64,000 bases of DNA from Rhizobium sp. NLR16a (GCF_017948245.1 NZ_CP072865.1:3869501-3933500), one strand, 5' to 3'. Numbered from the stretch's first letter, positions 35,681-45,274 are shown. Program-made: numbers and translations. The notes: generated from the letters alone by a model not told the origin.

Positions 35681-36193
35681 TTATTTCAGGCTTTCCAGCG
35701 CGGCGATGAAGAGCGGCGAGGACGAGAAAGCCATGAAGCCGCCGATCGCGATGGCGATGCCGTAGGGAATCTTCTTGGCGAGCAGCAGAGAGTTCGGCAC
35801 CGGCAGGCCGATGGCGAGGATGGTATTCGACTGTGCCCTCAGCAGCAGGATGAGCAGGGTGATCAGGCCGCCGATAATGGCAACATCGGTCATCAGGAAA
35901 AGCAGGGATTCGTTCAGGCCGAACCAGAGTGCGGTGGCGGTCAACAGCTTTGCGTCTCCGCCGCCCATCACATTAAAGGCAAAAAGAGCAAAGCATGCGG
36001 TAAAGACGATCGCGCCGGCGGCAAGATGCATGCCGATCGCCTGCAGGCCGAAACCAAAAAACGGCGCCAGTGCGAGGAAGGAGACAACAAGGATCAGGGA
36101 AATGCGGTTCGGGATCGTCATGGTGAACAGATCCGAGAAGGCCGCCACGGCGAGGCAGAGTGGCAGTATTACAAAGACTGCAGCTGCGATCAT
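35681..36193 (-). CDS. cpaA: CpaA/TadV prepilin peptidase (A24 family)
   Basis: This 170-residue inner-membrane enzyme has about six helices and the two catalytic aspartates of A24 peptidases: Asp21 in AAFSDLFTMTIPNRI and Asp80 in NVMGGGDAKLL. It cleaves the short leader from the Flp pilin and TadE-like pseudopilins. It is smaller than PilD because the N-methylation domain is missing, as usual for CpaA/TadV. ATG 36193 is the likely start. It follows pilA after a terminator hairpin, so its expression is probably lower than pilA's. Confidence 0.93.
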   Translation of the reverse strand: MIAAAVFVILPLCLAVAAFSDLFTMTIPNRISLILVVSFLALAPFFGFGLQAIGMHLAAGAIVFTACFALFAFNVMGGGDAKLLTATALWFGLNESLLFLMTDVAIIGGLITLLILLLRAQSNTILAIGLPVPNSLLLAKKIPYGIAIAIGGFMAFSSSPLFIAALESLK

Positions 36194-36216
36194 GCGTATA
36201 CCCGATCATAATAAGA

Positions 36217-36251
36217 TGCGAAAAGGCTCACGGCCATTCAGCGCGTGAGCC
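36217..36251 (-). terminator. Intrinsic terminator after pilA
   Basis: On the minus strand GGCTCACG (36251-36244) pairs with CGTGAGCC (36232-36225) around an 11-base loop, followed by TTTTCGCATCTT. It lies between the pilA stop and cpaA and would let pilin mRNA accumulate over that of the assembly genes. Confidence 0.75.
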
Positions 36252-36317
36252 CGCTCGATAGACCAGCCAGGTCAGATCCGGCCAGAATCAGGGAGGTGCC
36301 GCCTCGCGGCGCCTCGC

Positions 36318-36503
36318 TTAGTTGACCGCCGTGGTGGCGTCATCCATCTTGGTGCTCAGACCGTTGAACGTGTTGCCGATCTTCTCGCCGAGGGTCGTGG
36401 CGCCGGCGATGAGCGCTACGGAAATGAGAGCTGCGATCAGGCCGTATTCGATTGCGGTCGCGCCGGATTCGTCCTTCAGAAAACGGCTAAAAAGCTTGGT
36501 CAT
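36318..36503 (-). CDS. pilA: Flp-type major pilin
   Basis: This 61-residue prepilin has a short basic leader MTKLFSRFLKDESG, a predicted cleavage Gly14/Ala15, Glu19 at position +5 of the mature chain, and the Flp motif ATAIEYGLIAALISVALIAG, followed by a short polar tail. Mature Flp pilins are about 45-55 residues and assemble into adhesive, retractable pili. ATG 36503 follows AGGAG at ideal spacing; an upstream in-frame extension lacks a prepilin leader. The gene has its own terminator and faces the plus-strand pilus arm across a 379-base promoter region. Confidence 0.95.
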   Translation of the reverse strand: MTKLFSRFLKDESGATAIEYGLIAALISVALIAGATTLGEKIGNTFNGLSTKMDDATTAVN

Positions 36504-36882
36504 GGGTACTCCTAACTCCAGTTGATGTTCAGCACGTCCGCCAACTGTTGCCGTTGATCGGATGAACAGCAATCTAATGAATGGGCGTTTCCATCGGCTT
36601 AAGAAAAAGAGTTAACAGCATGTGAAAGCCGTCGGAGGCTCCTGTATGGTAAGCCTTACGCTATTCATTTCGCTCAAGATTTAATGGTTTTCAGAGGTTA
36701 ACGAGGGGATTCATCCGGTAATAGCACAGGCACCGTATCGAGCCGCAATGACACCGACTGGATCCAGTGCCAAATCAGATCAACTTGCTTCACCGCGAAA
36801 CAAGATGGTGGGTTTAAGGCTTCATTCACCATTTTTTTCCATTCTATGCGCCTATTGCGCTGTGATCGTGAAAGAGGACCCA
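36504..36882. other. Divergent promoter region between pilA and the plus-strand pilus arm
   Basis: No gene is supported. The stretch is AT-rich and holds paired TTAA words (CTTAAG with GTTAAC, 9 bases between them, near 36600; TTAA and GTTAAC, 13 bases between them, near 36690), but none has the 7-base CtrA spacing. A run of seven T near 36833 lies before the plus-strand gene. It should carry the pilA promoter and that of the opposite arm. Confidence 0.4.
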
Positions 36883-37293
36883 ATGTCATCGAGCGGCAAA
36901 ACCATTTTCTTTGCCGGTATGATCGCCGTTTCCGGTGTTTCGGGAGTTTCCTCGGCCGCAGACGATGACATGCTGCGCGTCTATATGGATCACGCGCGCG
37001 TCTTGAAGCTCGACCGCCCCGTCAGCAAGGTCATCGTCGGCAATGCCCAGGTCGCCGACGCGACCGTCGCCGATGCCAAGACGATCGTGCTGACAGGACG
37101 CAGCTTCGGCACCACCAATCTGGTCCTTCTGGACGCCGACGGCAACGCGATCCTCGACGAGCGCATCCTTGTGTCGATAGACGAGGGCAACACGGTGCGC
37201 GTCTACCGGCAGACCGAGCGCTCCGTGCTGTCCTGCACGCCCAATTGCGAGCAGCATGCGCAGCAAGCGGCCGCCGGCGCCACGTCACCCTGA
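36883..37293 (+). CDS. Stand-alone pilus-assembly N-terminal-domain protein (CpaC N-domain paralogue)
   Basis: This 136-residue exported protein has a signal peptide (MSSSGKTIFFAGMIAVSGVSGVSSA) and one domain matching the N-terminal part of the secretin CpaC: YMDHARVLKLDRPVSKVIVGNAQVADATVADAKTIVLTGRSFGTTNLVLLDADG. It then ends in a short Cys-containing tail (SCTPNCEQ) with no secretin barrel. It may work as an accessory ring or competitor of CpaC. ATG 36883 follows AAAGAGGA. It opens the plus-strand arm that continues into two TadE-like genes. Confidence 0.85.
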   Translation: MSSSGKTIFFAGMIAVSGVSGVSSAADDDMLRVYMDHARVLKLDRPVSKVIVGNAQVADATVADAKTIVLTGRSFGTTNLVLLDADGNAILDERILVSIDEGNTVRVYRQTERSVLSCTPNCEQHAQQAAAGATSP

Positions 37294-37406
37294 TCGGCCC
37301 GGCCCGGATCTTCTGCCATTCGTTAAAATCGTCGTATCGGCCTGAAACGGAAAATCAACGAACGGACCCTAGTGTGGCAGGCAGAGATGTCGCGCGGGTC
37401 CAGGCA

Positions 37407-38042
37407 ATGACGGTAGTTGATCAGAAGACGGATAGGGAGCGCGCCTTCGCGCCGGACCGTTTCTCCCGGTTTCGCGCTGTTGTCCGCTCGCGCGACGGCG
37501 CAGCGGCGATCGAATTTGCCTTGCTTGCCATCCCGTACTTCCTGGTGATCTTCGCGATCCTAGAAACCTTCATCGCGTTCGCTGCCGAAGAACTCGTCTC
37601 CAACGCCGTCGATACGATGAGCCGGCGGATGCGGACCGGGCAGATCACCTACAATCTCGGCCGTACGACCGACATGAGCCGGACGCAATTCCGCCAGGCG
37701 TTCTGCAATGAGATTTCGATCCTGATCAGCTGCTCGACCAGCGAAGCCGCCACGCCGAGCAAGCTTTACCTGGATGTGCAGACATTCGGCACCTTCTCGG
37801 CCATCCCGACGACGATCCCCAAGGTTTCCAGTGACCGATATGCCGATATCAACACTGCCGCCTTCAAATATACGCCTGGCGGTGCCGGCACCATCAACAT
37901 GCTGCGCGCCTATTATCGATGGGAAATCATCACGGATCTGGTCCGGCCCTATATCACGACGATCCGTCCGTCCGACGGTTCGATGCCGACGCAATATCTG
38001 ATCATCGCAACCTCCGCCTTCCAGAACGAGCAGTATCCATAA
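37407..38042 (+). CDS. TadE-like pseudopilin
   Basis: This 211-residue protein has a cytoplasmic basic N-terminus with the TadE motif RDGAAAIEFALLAIPYFLVIFAILETFIAF, a prepilin-like membrane segment cut before AAIEF, followed by a periplasmic domain with two cysteines (FCNEI and SCSTS). TadE-type pseudopilins are minor components needed to make Flp pili and are processed by CpaA/TadV. The start is uncertain: ATG 37407 is used, but a GTG at 37374 is also possible. Its stop TAA overlaps the next gene's ATG by one base, so they are coupled. Confidence 0.85.
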   Translation: MTVVDQKTDRERAFAPDRFSRFRAVVRSRDGAAAIEFALLAIPYFLVIFAILETFIAFAAEELVSNAVDTMSRRMRTGQITYNLGRTTDMSRTQFRQAFCNEISILISCSTSEAATPSKLYLDVQTFGTFSAIPTTIPKVSSDRYADINTAAFKYTPGGAGTINMLRAYYRWEIITDLVRPYITTIRPSDGSMPTQYLIIATSAFQNEQYP

Positions 38043-38623
38043 TGGCGATGCGCAACCCGTTCACCAGACTGGTACAGCAGGCGCGTCGGCTGGCGCGAGA
38101 GCGCAAGGGCGCCGGAGCGATCGAATTCGCGATCCTCTTTCCCGTGCTCATCATGCTCTATATCGGCGCTTTCGAGATCACCATCGGCCTCAGCGTCAGC
38201 AAACGCGCGACACGCGCCGCTGGTTCGATCGCCGACCTCGTCACCCAGCAGCAATCCGTCACGAAGAGCGCGCTCGCGCAGATGCCGTCGGTCGCAACGG
38301 CGATGTTCGTGCCCTACAATTCAACATCGCTGACGCTGAAAATCACCGGAATTTCAATCGACGCCGGCGCCAATGCGAAAGTGCTCTGGTCCTGGGCGCA
38401 GGGCGGAACGGCGCCTTACGCCAAGAATGCGCCGGTGAGCGACGTGCCGGCCGATATGAAGACGGCAAACAGCTTCCTCGTTCGGACCGAACTCAGCATC
38501 CCCTATACGATGTTCCTGTTCGCGCCGAACTTCATGCCGGATGGGATGCGCACGATTACCATCAGCCGCAGTTACTTCTACCGCCAGCGGCAAGGCGACT
38601 CGATCCCCTGCGGAGACTGCTGA
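38042..38623 (+). CDS. TadE/TadF-like pseudopilin
   Basis: This 193-residue protein has the motif RERKGAGAIEFAILFPVLIMLYIGAFEITIGLSV, a TadE-type signal with the conserved Glu at +5 after the predicted cleavage, and a periplasmic domain ending in a CGDC pair that may form a disulfide. It is coupled to the upstream TadE-like gene (1-base overlap). No TadG (the larger, von Willebrand-type partner) follows; the next gene is deoB. It completes the plus-strand pilus arm. Confidence 0.85.
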   Translation: MAMRNPFTRLVQQARRLARERKGAGAIEFAILFPVLIMLYIGAFEITIGLSVSKRATRAAGSIADLVTQQQSVTKSALAQMPSVATAMFVPYNSTSLTLKITGISIDAGANAKVLWSWAQGGTAPYAKNAPVSDVPADMKTANSFLVRTELSIPYTMFLFAPNFMPDGMRTITISRSYFYRQRQGDSIPCGDC

Positions 38624-38725
38624 CCCCTTCCCACCTCGAATTTGCCAAGGCAGGCGCGGCACTATATGCGTGGGCTTCAGCCTCCGACGGTCCGGAGGCC
38701 GGCGATCGGTCCTTTCGGGGGTAAA

Positions 38726-39946
38726 ATGGCGCGCGCCTTTCTTTTCGTTCTCGATTCCTTCGGCGTCGGCGGGGCGCCGGATGCGGCAGCCTATGGCGAC
38801 GAGGGCGCCGACACGCTCGGCCATATCGCCGAATTCTGCGCGGCCGGTGCCGGAGACCGCGCTGGGCTGCGCAGCGGACCGCTTTCCCTGCCCAACATGT
38901 CGGAACTCGGGCTTCTGCACATCGCCCGGGCCGCCTCCGGCCGATTTCCGGCCGGCATGCCCCTGCCGGAAAAGCTCTACGGCATTTATGGCGCCGCCAG
39001 CGAAATCTCCCGCGGCAAGGATACGCCATCGGGGCATTGGGAGATCGCAGGGACACCCGTCAATTTCGATTGGGGATATTTTCCGACGGAAGGCGATGCC
39101 TTTCCCCCGGAGCTGATCGAGGCACTATGCCGGGAGGGCGACGTTCCCGGCATTCTCGGCAATTGCCACGCCTCGGGAACCGAAATCATCGCCAGGCTCG
39201 GCGAGGAACATATCCGCACCGGCAAGCCGATCTGCTACACGTCCTCGGATTCGGTCTTCCAGGTCGCGGCGCACGAAATGCATTTCGGCCTGGACCGGCT
39301 GCTTGCCTTCTGCCGCACGGCCCGCACCCTTCTCGATTCCTACAATATTGGCCGCGTCATTGCCCGGCCCTTCATCGGCCAGTCGTCCTCCACCTTCCAG
39401 CGCACCGGAAACCGGCGCGATTTTTCCGTGCCGCCGCCGGAGCCGACACTGCTCGACCGGCTCGTCGAGCACCGCCGGCATGTGCATGCCGTCGGAAAGA
39501 TCAGTGACATCTTCGCCCACCAGGGCATTTCCAGGCTCATCAAGGCCAGCGGCAACGAGGCGCTGATGGATGCGTCGCTATCGGCAATCGACGAGGCCGA
39601 GGACGGCGATCTCGTCTTCACCAATTTCGTCGATTTCGACATGATCTACGGCCATCGTCGTGACGTGCCCGGTTATGCGGCAGCGCTCGAAGCCTTTGAT
39701 GCGCGTCTGCCTGAGGTCCACAAGAAGTTGAAACCCGGCGACCTCGTCGTGCTGACCGCCGACCATGGCTGCGACCCTACCTGGCGCGGCACGGATCATA
39801 CGCGCGAACGCGTGCCGGTCATCGCCTACGGCCCCGGCATCCAGTCGCGTTCCATCGGCGTTCGCCGCACCTATGCCGATATCGGCGAAAGCATTGCGCA
39901 CCATCTCGGCATCCCGGGCGGCGCGCATGGAAGGAGCTTTTTGTGA
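38726..39946 (+). CDS. deoB: Phosphopentomutase
   Basis: This 406-residue alkaline-phosphatase-superfamily enzyme interconverts (deoxy)ribose 1- and 5-phosphate. Metal and active-site motifs are visible: [16 protein letters not shown] at the N-terminus, [11 protein letters not shown] (phospho-threonine loop), [14 protein letters not shown], and [18 protein letters not shown]. The length is typical of DeoB. ATG 38726 follows GGGGGTAAA. It opens a plus-strand deoB-add-upp set and overlaps add by four bases. Together with deoC on the opposite strand it channels nucleoside sugars into glycolysis. Confidence 0.97.
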   Translation: MARAFLFVLDSFGVGGAPDAAAYGDEGADTLGHIAEFCAAGAGDRAGLRSGPLSLPNMSELGLLHIARAASGRFPAGMPLPEKLYGIYGAASEISRGKDTPSGHWEIAGTPVNFDWGYFPTEGDAFPPELIEALCREGDVPGILGNCHASGTEIIARLGEEHIRTGKPICYTSSDSVFQVAAHEMHFGLDRLLAFCRTARTLLDSYNIGRVIARPFIGQSSSTFQRTGNRRDFSVPPPEPTLLDRLVEHRRHVHAVGKISDIFAHQGISRLIKASGNEALMDASLSAIDEAEDGDLVFTNFVDFDMIYGHRRDVPGYAAALEAFDARLPEVHKKLKPGDLVVLTADHGCDPTWRGTDHTRERVPVIAYGPGIQSRSIGVRRTYADIGESIAHHLGIPGGAHGRSFL

Positions 39947-40911
39947 CATCGCATTTGAAGAAGGTCGAGCTGCACTGCCATCTGGAGGGCGCGGCACCGC
40001 CTGCATTGACCGAGGCGCAGGCGCGGAAATACGGTGTCGACATCAGCGGCGAGCTGCGCGATGGCGCCTATGTCTGGCACGATTTCGCAAGTTTTCTGGA
40101 ATGTTACGACAAGGTTTCCGAGGTCTACAGGACGGAGGAGGATTATGCGCTTCTGACCGAAACCTATCTAGACGAACTTGCCGGCATCCATACGATCTAC
40201 AGCGAACTCATCGTCTCGCCCGACCACGGCAAGCGTATCGGGCTCGGCGCCGATGCCTATATAGCAGGCGTCTGTGAAGGCATCCGGCGGGCCAAGGCCA
40301 AAACCGGCATCGAGGCCCGGCTGATCGTCACCGGGGAACGGCATTTCGGTCCGGAGAGCGTGATGGGAGCGGCCGAATATGCGGCAAAGGCCGGCAACCC
40401 TCTGATAACCGGCTTCAATCTAGCCGGTGAGGAGCGCATGGGCCGTGTGGCCGATTATATCAGAGCCTTCGACATCGCCCGCGATGCCGGTCTGGGCTTG
40501 ACCATCCATGCCGGCGAGGTCTGCGGCGCCTTCAGCGTTGCCGACGCGCTCGATGCCGTGCGGCCTGCACGCATCGGCCACGGCGTGCGTGCCATCGAGG
40601 ATGTCGATCTGGTGAAGCGACTTGCCGATCTCGGCACCGTGCTTGAAGTCTGCCCAGGCTCCAATATCGCGCTCAAGGTGTTTCCCGATTTCACCTCGCA
40701 TCCGCTGCGGCGACTGAAGGAAGCGGGCGTGCGGGTGACGATCAGTTCCGACGATCCGCCGTTTTTCCATACGTCGCTGAAGCGGGAGTATGAACTTGCG
40801 GCCGATGTCTTCGGCTTCAGCGACACAGAGATCGACGCCATGACCCGCACGGCGATCGAGGCAGCTTTCGTCGATGAAGAGACGCGCAAGGCTCTGCTTG
40901 CCCGGCTTTGA
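39943..40911 (+). CDS. add: Adenosine deaminase
   Basis: This 322-residue zinc enzyme deaminates adenosine and deoxyadenosine. The family's zinc and catalytic motifs are present: HCHLEGA near residue 10, HAGE with the catalytic Glu, and SSDDPPFF at the C-terminus. GTG 39943 overlaps the deoB stop in a GTGA arrangement. Relatives with the same fold act on adenine or other aminohydrolase substrates, so an adenine-deaminase-like role cannot be fully excluded, but the nucleoside setting favours adenosine. upp follows after a 145-base gap. Confidence 0.9.
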   Translation: MTSHLKKVELHCHLEGAAPPALTEAQARKYGVDISGELRDGAYVWHDFASFLECYDKVSEVYRTEEDYALLTETYLDELAGIHTIYSELIVSPDHGKRIGLGADAYIAGVCEGIRRAKAKTGIEARLIVTGERHFGPESVMGAAEYAAKAGNPLITGFNLAGEERMGRVADYIRAFDIARDAGLGLTIHAGEVCGAFSVADALDAVRPARIGHGVRAIEDVDLVKRLADLGTVLEVCPGSNIALKVFPDFTSHPLRRLKEAGVRVTISSDDPPFFHTSLKREYELAADVFGFSDTEIDAMTRTAIEAAFVDEETRKALLARL

Positions 40912-41056
40912 AGATGAGTGTCTTCTTATCCCGGAACCGCTGCACACTTCCGGGCGACAAGCATTGGGGAAGATCGCGGCAAATTCGGCTCCGCTCTTGC
41001 GGTCGGGCCGATTTCCGTGAAAGAAACATTCGATAGAAAGAATGAAAGGCTTCCCC

Positions 41057-41686
41057 ATGGACGGCGTCACGGTCATCGATCACCCGCTTGTGCAACACAA
41101 GCTCACCATCATGCGACGCAAGGAGACATCGACGGGAAGTTTCCGGCGCCTGCTGCGCGAAATCTCCACGCTGCTTTGTTACGAGGTCACCCGCGATCTC
41201 GAATTGACGATGGCGACGATCGAGACGCCGCTGCAGACGATGGACTCGCCGATCCTCGAGGGCAAGAAGCTGGTCTTCGCCTCGATCCTGCGCGCCGGCA
41301 ACGGGCTGCTCGAAGGCATGCTCGATCTCGTGCCTTCCGCCCGGGTCTCGCATATCGGCGTCTATCGCGATCACGAGACGCTGCAGCCGGTCGAGTATTA
41401 CTTCAAGGCGCCGGAGGACGTGGCCGAGCGCCTGATCATCGTCGTCGACCCGATGCTGGCGACCGGCAATTCCTCGATTGCGGCGATCGACAAGCTCAAG
41501 GAACGCGGCGCCCACAATATCCGCTTCCTCTGCCTGCTCGCCGCCCCGGAAGGCATCCGCAACTTCCGCGCGGCGCATCCGGATGTTCCGGTCTTCACCG
41601 CGGCGATCGACAGCCATCTGAACGAGAAGGGCTACATTATGCCGGGCCTCGGCGATGCCGGCGACCGCATGTACGGCACGAAATAA
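41057..41686 (+). CDS. upp: Uracil phosphoribosyltransferase
   Basis: This 209-residue enzyme makes UMP from uracil and PRPP. The PRPP loop [10 protein letters not shown], the uracil-site motif [13 protein letters not shown] near the C-terminus, and the flexible loop [13 protein letters not shown] are clear. ATG 41057 ([15 protein letters not shown]) gives the standard length and has GAAAGG upstream; ATG 41042 would add five residues. It ends before a strong terminator, closing the deoB-add-upp run. Confidence 0.97.
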   Translation: MDGVTVIDHPLVQHKLTIMRRKETSTGSFRRLLREISTLLCYEVTRDLELTMATIETPLQTMDSPILEGKKLVFASILRAGNGLLEGMLDLVPSARVSHIGVYRDHETLQPVEYYFKAPEDVAERLIIVVDPMLATGNSSIAAIDKLKERGAHNIRFLCLLAAPEGIRNFRAAHPDVPVFTAAIDSHLNEKGYIMPGLGDAGDRMYGTK

Positions 41687-41721
41687 TTTCAGCCTTCCTT
41701 TACCAAATCGCAAGACTTTAT

Positions 41722-41752
41722 GGCCCGGAAGGTTCGCTCCGGGCCTTTTTGT
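41722..41752 (+). terminator. Rho-independent terminator after upp
   Basis: GGCCCGGA (41722-41729) pairs perfectly with TCCGGGCC (41738-41745) around an 8-base loop and is followed by TTTTTGTT. Confidence 0.9.
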
Positions 41753-41849
41753 TATCGATATTAGCAAGTTCTCAGGATTTGAGGCTTAGCAAGCTGGAAG
41801 CATGAGGCCCCGCATGACGCGGGGTTTATACAGGAAGGATTTCTGTTTC

Positions 41850-42383
41850 ATGCTCGTGCGTACCGTCATTTTCGCCAGCGTCGCCGCAGTGCTGGCCACA
41901 CAGGTACCTTCGCTCGTTGGACGTATCAGCCAACAACCTGCCGACGGTCTCTCCGCCAATTACGTCTCGGCCGACGCCCACCAGTCCGCTGCACCGGCGC
42001 CCGCTTCCGGCAATGGTACGATCCGCCTGCAGGCGGATGCGCAGGGGCACTATACCGGCAGCTTCAAGATCAACGGCAAACCGGTGCCAGGGCTGATCGA
42101 TACCGGCGCCACCTATGTCGCGCTCAATGAGACACTCGCCCGCCGGCTCGGCTACACCGCAAATCAGCTTGACTTCCGCTATGGTGTGAACACGGCGAAC
42201 GGCCAGACGAAGGCCGCGCATGTGATCCTTGACCGCGTCGAAATCGGCGGCATCCGCGTCCGCAATGTCGAAGCCTTCGTGCTCAGGGACGATGCCTTAA
42301 CGACCACGCTCGTCGGCATGAGCTTCCTGCAGAAACTCGCCTCCTATTCAGTCGCCGACGGCTCGCTCAGCCTCAAACAGTAA
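41850..42383 (+). CDS. Retropepsin-like aspartic protease (TIGR02281 family)
   Basis: This 177-residue protein has an N-terminal membrane anchor or signal (MLVRTVIFASVAAVLATQV) and a single aspartic-protease lobe with the active-site motif PGLIDTGATYVAL (Asp in DTGA), then MSFLQKL near the C-terminus. Family members act as homodimers in the periplasm; their substrates are mostly unknown. ATG 41850 is preferred to 41802 because the hydrophobic segment starts there and AAGGA lies upstream. It lies convergent to deoA, with six bases between stops. Confidence 0.85.
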   Translation: MLVRTVIFASVAAVLATQVPSLVGRISQQPADGLSANYVSADAHQSAAPAPASGNGTIRLQADAQGHYTGSFKINGKPVPGLIDTGATYVALNETLARRLGYTANQLDFRYGVNTANGQTKAAHVILDRVEIGGIRVRNVEAFVLRDDALTTTLVGMSFLQKLASYSVADGSLSLKQ

Positions 42384-42389
42384 ACCGCA

Positions 42390-43697
42390 TCAGACCCGAC
42401 CTGCAATGACGGGGGCCAATTCCGGCCTGTCGTCAGCAATGCGATAATGCACGGCAAGGGCGGCAACTGCTTTTTCCGCCGCGGCTTCGCAGGCAGCGTG
42501 AACGACAGCGATCGGATCGCCCGCATCGACCCACGTGCCGAGCGGCAGGAGGCCGGAGAAACCGACGCGGTGGTCGATGCGATCTGACGGATGGCGGCGG
42601 CCGCCGCCGAGATCGATGACGCTGATGCCGATACCGCGCGCGTCGCAGGCGGCCATCCAGCCGGATCGGGCAGCGGGGACTTCTCTTTCGACCGGCGCCC
42701 CGGCCAGGTATCTCTCGGGATTTTCGACGAGATCGGCCGGTCCGCCGAGCATGGAAACCATGCGCCCGAAGCTTTCGGCCGCCCGTCCCGACGACAGCGC
42801 TCGACGCGCCATCGCGTCGGCTTCCTCGCAGGAAGAGGCAATGCCTGATTTAACCAGCATCTCGGCGGCGAAGGCAAAAACCACGGTCTCGAGTCGCGTG
42901 CCGGTCTTCCTGCCCGCCAGGAAGTCCAAGCAGTTGCGCATCTCGACGGCATTGCCGGCGCAATCGGCAAGCGGCTCATTCATGTCGGTGATCAAGGCGG
43001 AGGTCTTCACGCCCGCGCCGTTCGCCACCTCGACCAGGGAACGCGCCAGCATCTCCGCCTGACCGCGGTCAGCCATGAAGGCGCCGTTGCCGAGCTTGAC
43101 GTCGAGCACCAGCGTCTCAAGTCCGGCTGCGAGCTTCTTCGACAGGATGGAGGCAGTGATGAGCGGAATGGAATCGACGGTGGCGGTGACATCGCGCACG
43201 GCATAAAGCCTGCCGTCGGCGGGCGCCAAGCTTCCGGTCTGGCCGATGATGGCGAATCCCGCCCCTTTCACGACCCTGTGGAACAGGTCCGAATCAGGGG
43301 TGATTACATAGCCGGGAATGGATTCGAGCTTGTCGAGCGTGCCGCCGGTATGGCCGAGGCCGCGCCCCGAGATCATCGGGACGGCGAGGCCGCAGGCGGC
43401 GGCGATCGGCGCCAGCATCAGCGAGACGTTATCGCCGACGCCGCCGGTTGAATGTTTGTCGGCGATGGGACGGCCGATATCCGCCCATTGCAGCCTGTCG
43501 CCGGAATTGGCCATCGCCAGCGTGAGGGCGACGATTTCCTTGCGTGACATGCCCTTGAACCAGACGGCCATGGCGAAGGCGCCGATCTGTCCTTCGGACA
43601 GCTGCCCGTCGGAGAGTGCCGCGATGAAGGAGCTGATATCGGCGGGGTCGAGTTCCTCGCCATCGCGTTTACGCCGGATGATCTCCTGCGGAATCAT
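42390..43697 (-). CDS. deoA: Thymidine phosphorylase
   Basis: This 435-residue enzyme cleaves thymidine or deoxyuridine with phosphate to deoxyribose 1-phosphate and base. It shows the family motifs KHSTGGVGD (phosphate loop), SGRGLGHTGGTLDKLESIPG and VLDVKLGNGAFM. The length matches DeoA. ATG 43697 lies one base after the deoC stop, so the two are translationally linked. It is the last gene of the minus-strand nucleoside operon. Confidence 0.97.
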   Translation of the reverse strand: MIPQEIIRRKRDGEELDPADISSFIAALSDGQLSEGQIGAFAMAVWFKGMSRKEIVALTLAMANSGDRLQWADIGRPIADKHSTGGVGDNVSLMLAPIAAACGLAVPMISGRGLGHTGGTLDKLESIPGYVITPDSDLFHRVVKGAGFAIIGQTGSLAPADGRLYAVRDVTATVDSIPLITASILSKKLAAGLETLVLDVKLGNGAFMADRGQAEMLARSLVEVANGAGVKTSALITDMNEPLADCAGNAVEMRNCLDFLAGRKTGTRLETVVFAFAAEMLVKSGIASSCEEADAMARRALSSGRAAESFGRMVSMLGGPADLVENPERYLAGAPVEREVPAARSGWMAACDARGIGISVIDLGGGRRHPSDRIDHRVGFSGLLPLGTWVDAGDPIAVVHAACEAAAEKAVAALAVHYRIADDRPELAPVIAGRV

Positions 43698-43698
43698 C

Positions 43699-44475
43699 TC
43701 AATAGCTCGACGCCGCAGCCGCTGCCGGCTGCGCTCCGCTCAGAACCGCCAGTATGTCGTCGAGCAGGCCGGAAGCGCCAAAGCGGAAGGTCGAGGGCAT
43801 GGCCCAGTCCGGCGCCATGATGGTTTCGGCAAGGCTGAGATAGAGCGCCGCATCGGCCACCGAGCCGATGCCGCCAGCCGGCTTGAAGCCGACCTTGCGC
43901 CCGCTCTCACGAATGGCCCGGATCATAATGTCGGCGGCTTCGAGCGTCGCGTTGACGGCGACCTTGCCGGTCGAGGTCTTGATGAAATCGGCGCCGGCTT
44001 CAATCGCGAGCTCCGAGGCACGGCGGATCAGGGCCGCATCCTTCAACTCGCCGGTCTCGATGATCACTTTCAGCAGGACGGGGCCGGCGCATTCGGCGCG
44101 CACCGCCTTGACCATGTCGGTCACCGCCTTCTCGTTGCCTGATATGAACTTGCGGTAGGGAATGACCAGATCGATCTCGTCAGCGCCATCGGCGATCGCC
44201 TCACGGGTTTCGGCGGCGACGTCGGCCACCTCCATATCGCCCGCGGGGAAATTGACGACGGTTGCGATCCGCACAGCATGGCCGGCGCCGAGGATATTGC
44301 GGGCATGGGCGACGAAACGCGGCCAGATGCAGATCGCGGCGCTGTTGCCGTAGGGCGTCTGCGCGCGGGCGCAGAGCGTGTCGATCTGCGCCTCGGTGCA
44401 ATCGTCCTTCAAATTGGTGAGGTCGAGAAGGGAAAGGGCGACCGCCGCGGTCTCCCGGATAGAATGGCTAGTCAT
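43699..44475 (-). CDS. deoC: Deoxyribose-phosphate aldolase
   Basis: This 258-residue class I aldolase splits deoxyribose 5-phosphate into acetaldehyde and glyceraldehyde 3-phosphate. The Schiff-base lysine lies in ADFIKTSTGK, with LVIPYRKF and KPAGGI further along the barrel. ATG 44475 follows GGGAGGAAG; a TTG at 44493 is unlikely. It overlaps the punA stop by 8 bases and precedes deoA by one base. Confidence 0.96.
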   Translation of the reverse strand: MTSHSIRETAAVALSLLDLTNLKDDCTEAQIDTLCARAQTPYGNSAAICIWPRFVAHARNILGAGHAVRIATVVNFPAGDMEVADVAAETREAIADGADEIDLVIPYRKFISGNEKAVTDMVKAVRAECAGPVLLKVIIETGELKDAALIRRASELAIEAGADFIKTSTGKVAVNATLEAADIMIRAIRESGRKVGFKPAGGIGSVADAALYLSLAETIMAPDWAMPSTFRFGASGLLDDILAVLSGAQPAAAAASSY

Positions 44476-45274
44476 TTTCGCTTCCTCCCGCAATCATCTC
44501 TTTCAATATGGCGGCGAGACGGGCGCCGCCGACGGGCGCCATGTCCTTGGTTTCTTCATGGCTGAGCTCATTGCCGGTCATGCCTGCTCCATAGTTGGTG
44601 ATAACGGAAGCGGCCGCAACCCTCAGACCCAGCATTCTTGCGATGATCACCTCGGGCACTGTCGACATGCCGACGGCATCGGCGCCCAGGATGCGCGCCA
44701 TGCGGATTTCGGCCGGCGTTTCGAAGCTCGGCCCGGAAAACCACATATAGACGCCCTGCGCCAGCTCAATCTTGAGCTTTGCCGCTGCCTTCCGAATCGC
44801 CGCGGCGAGGCCGGCATCATAGGCATTGGTCATGCCGACGAAGCGATGGTCGCTCTCCTCGCCGATCAGCGGGTTCATGCCGGAGTAGTTGATGTGATCG
44901 GTGATTTGCATCACCGAGCCGGGGGGCATGTCGTCGCGCAGCGATCCGGCCGAATTGGTCAGGATCAGCGCCTCGACGCCGAGCGCCTTCAGCACCTCGA
45001 TCGGCAGGCGCATGGCGTTGGCATCGCCCTTCTCATAATAATGCACGCGGCCGGAAAGCATGATGACTGGCTTTCCACCGAGGCGGCCTGCGACGACTTC
45101 GCCAGCGTGGCCGGAGACGGCGCTGACGGGAAAGCCCGGCAGGTCGCGATAGGGAATACGGACGGCGCCGTCCAGCTGGCCAACGAGGGAGCCGAGGCCA
45201 GAGCCGAGCACGATGCCATGGCGCGGCTTGATCGCGCCGAGCAGGGCGACAAGCAGTTCGACCGTCGCCTTCAT
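44468..45274 (-). CDS. punA: Purine-nucleoside phosphorylase (trimeric PunA type)
   Basis: This 268-residue phosphorylase converts purine nucleosides and phosphate to base plus sugar 1-phosphate. The GSGLGS phosphate loop, GRVHYYEKGD and the purine-binding FSGPSFETPAEIRM with VGMSTVPEVI match the trimeric PNP family rather than hexameric DeoD. ATG 45274 overlaps the cdd stop in an ATGA arrangement. Its product is handled by DeoB, DeoC and the salvage enzymes of this window. Confidence 0.93.
   Translation of the reverse strand: MKATVELLVALLGAIKPRHGIVLGSGLGSLVGQLDGAVRIPYRDLPGFPVSAVSGHAGEVVAGRLGGKPVIMLSGRVHYYEKGDANAMRLPIEVLKALGVEALILTNSAGSLRDDMPPGSVMQITDHINYSGMNPLIGEESDHRFVGMTNAYDAGLAAAIRKAAAKLKIELAQGVYMWFSGPSFETPAEIRMARILGADAVGMSTVPEVIIARMLGLRVAAASVITNYGAGMTGNELSHEETKDMAPVGGARLAAILKEMIAGGSEND

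Noticed and set aside
36590..36700. CtrA sites in the pilA promoter
   Set aside because: The paired TTAA words are separated by 9 and 13 bases, not the 7 needed.
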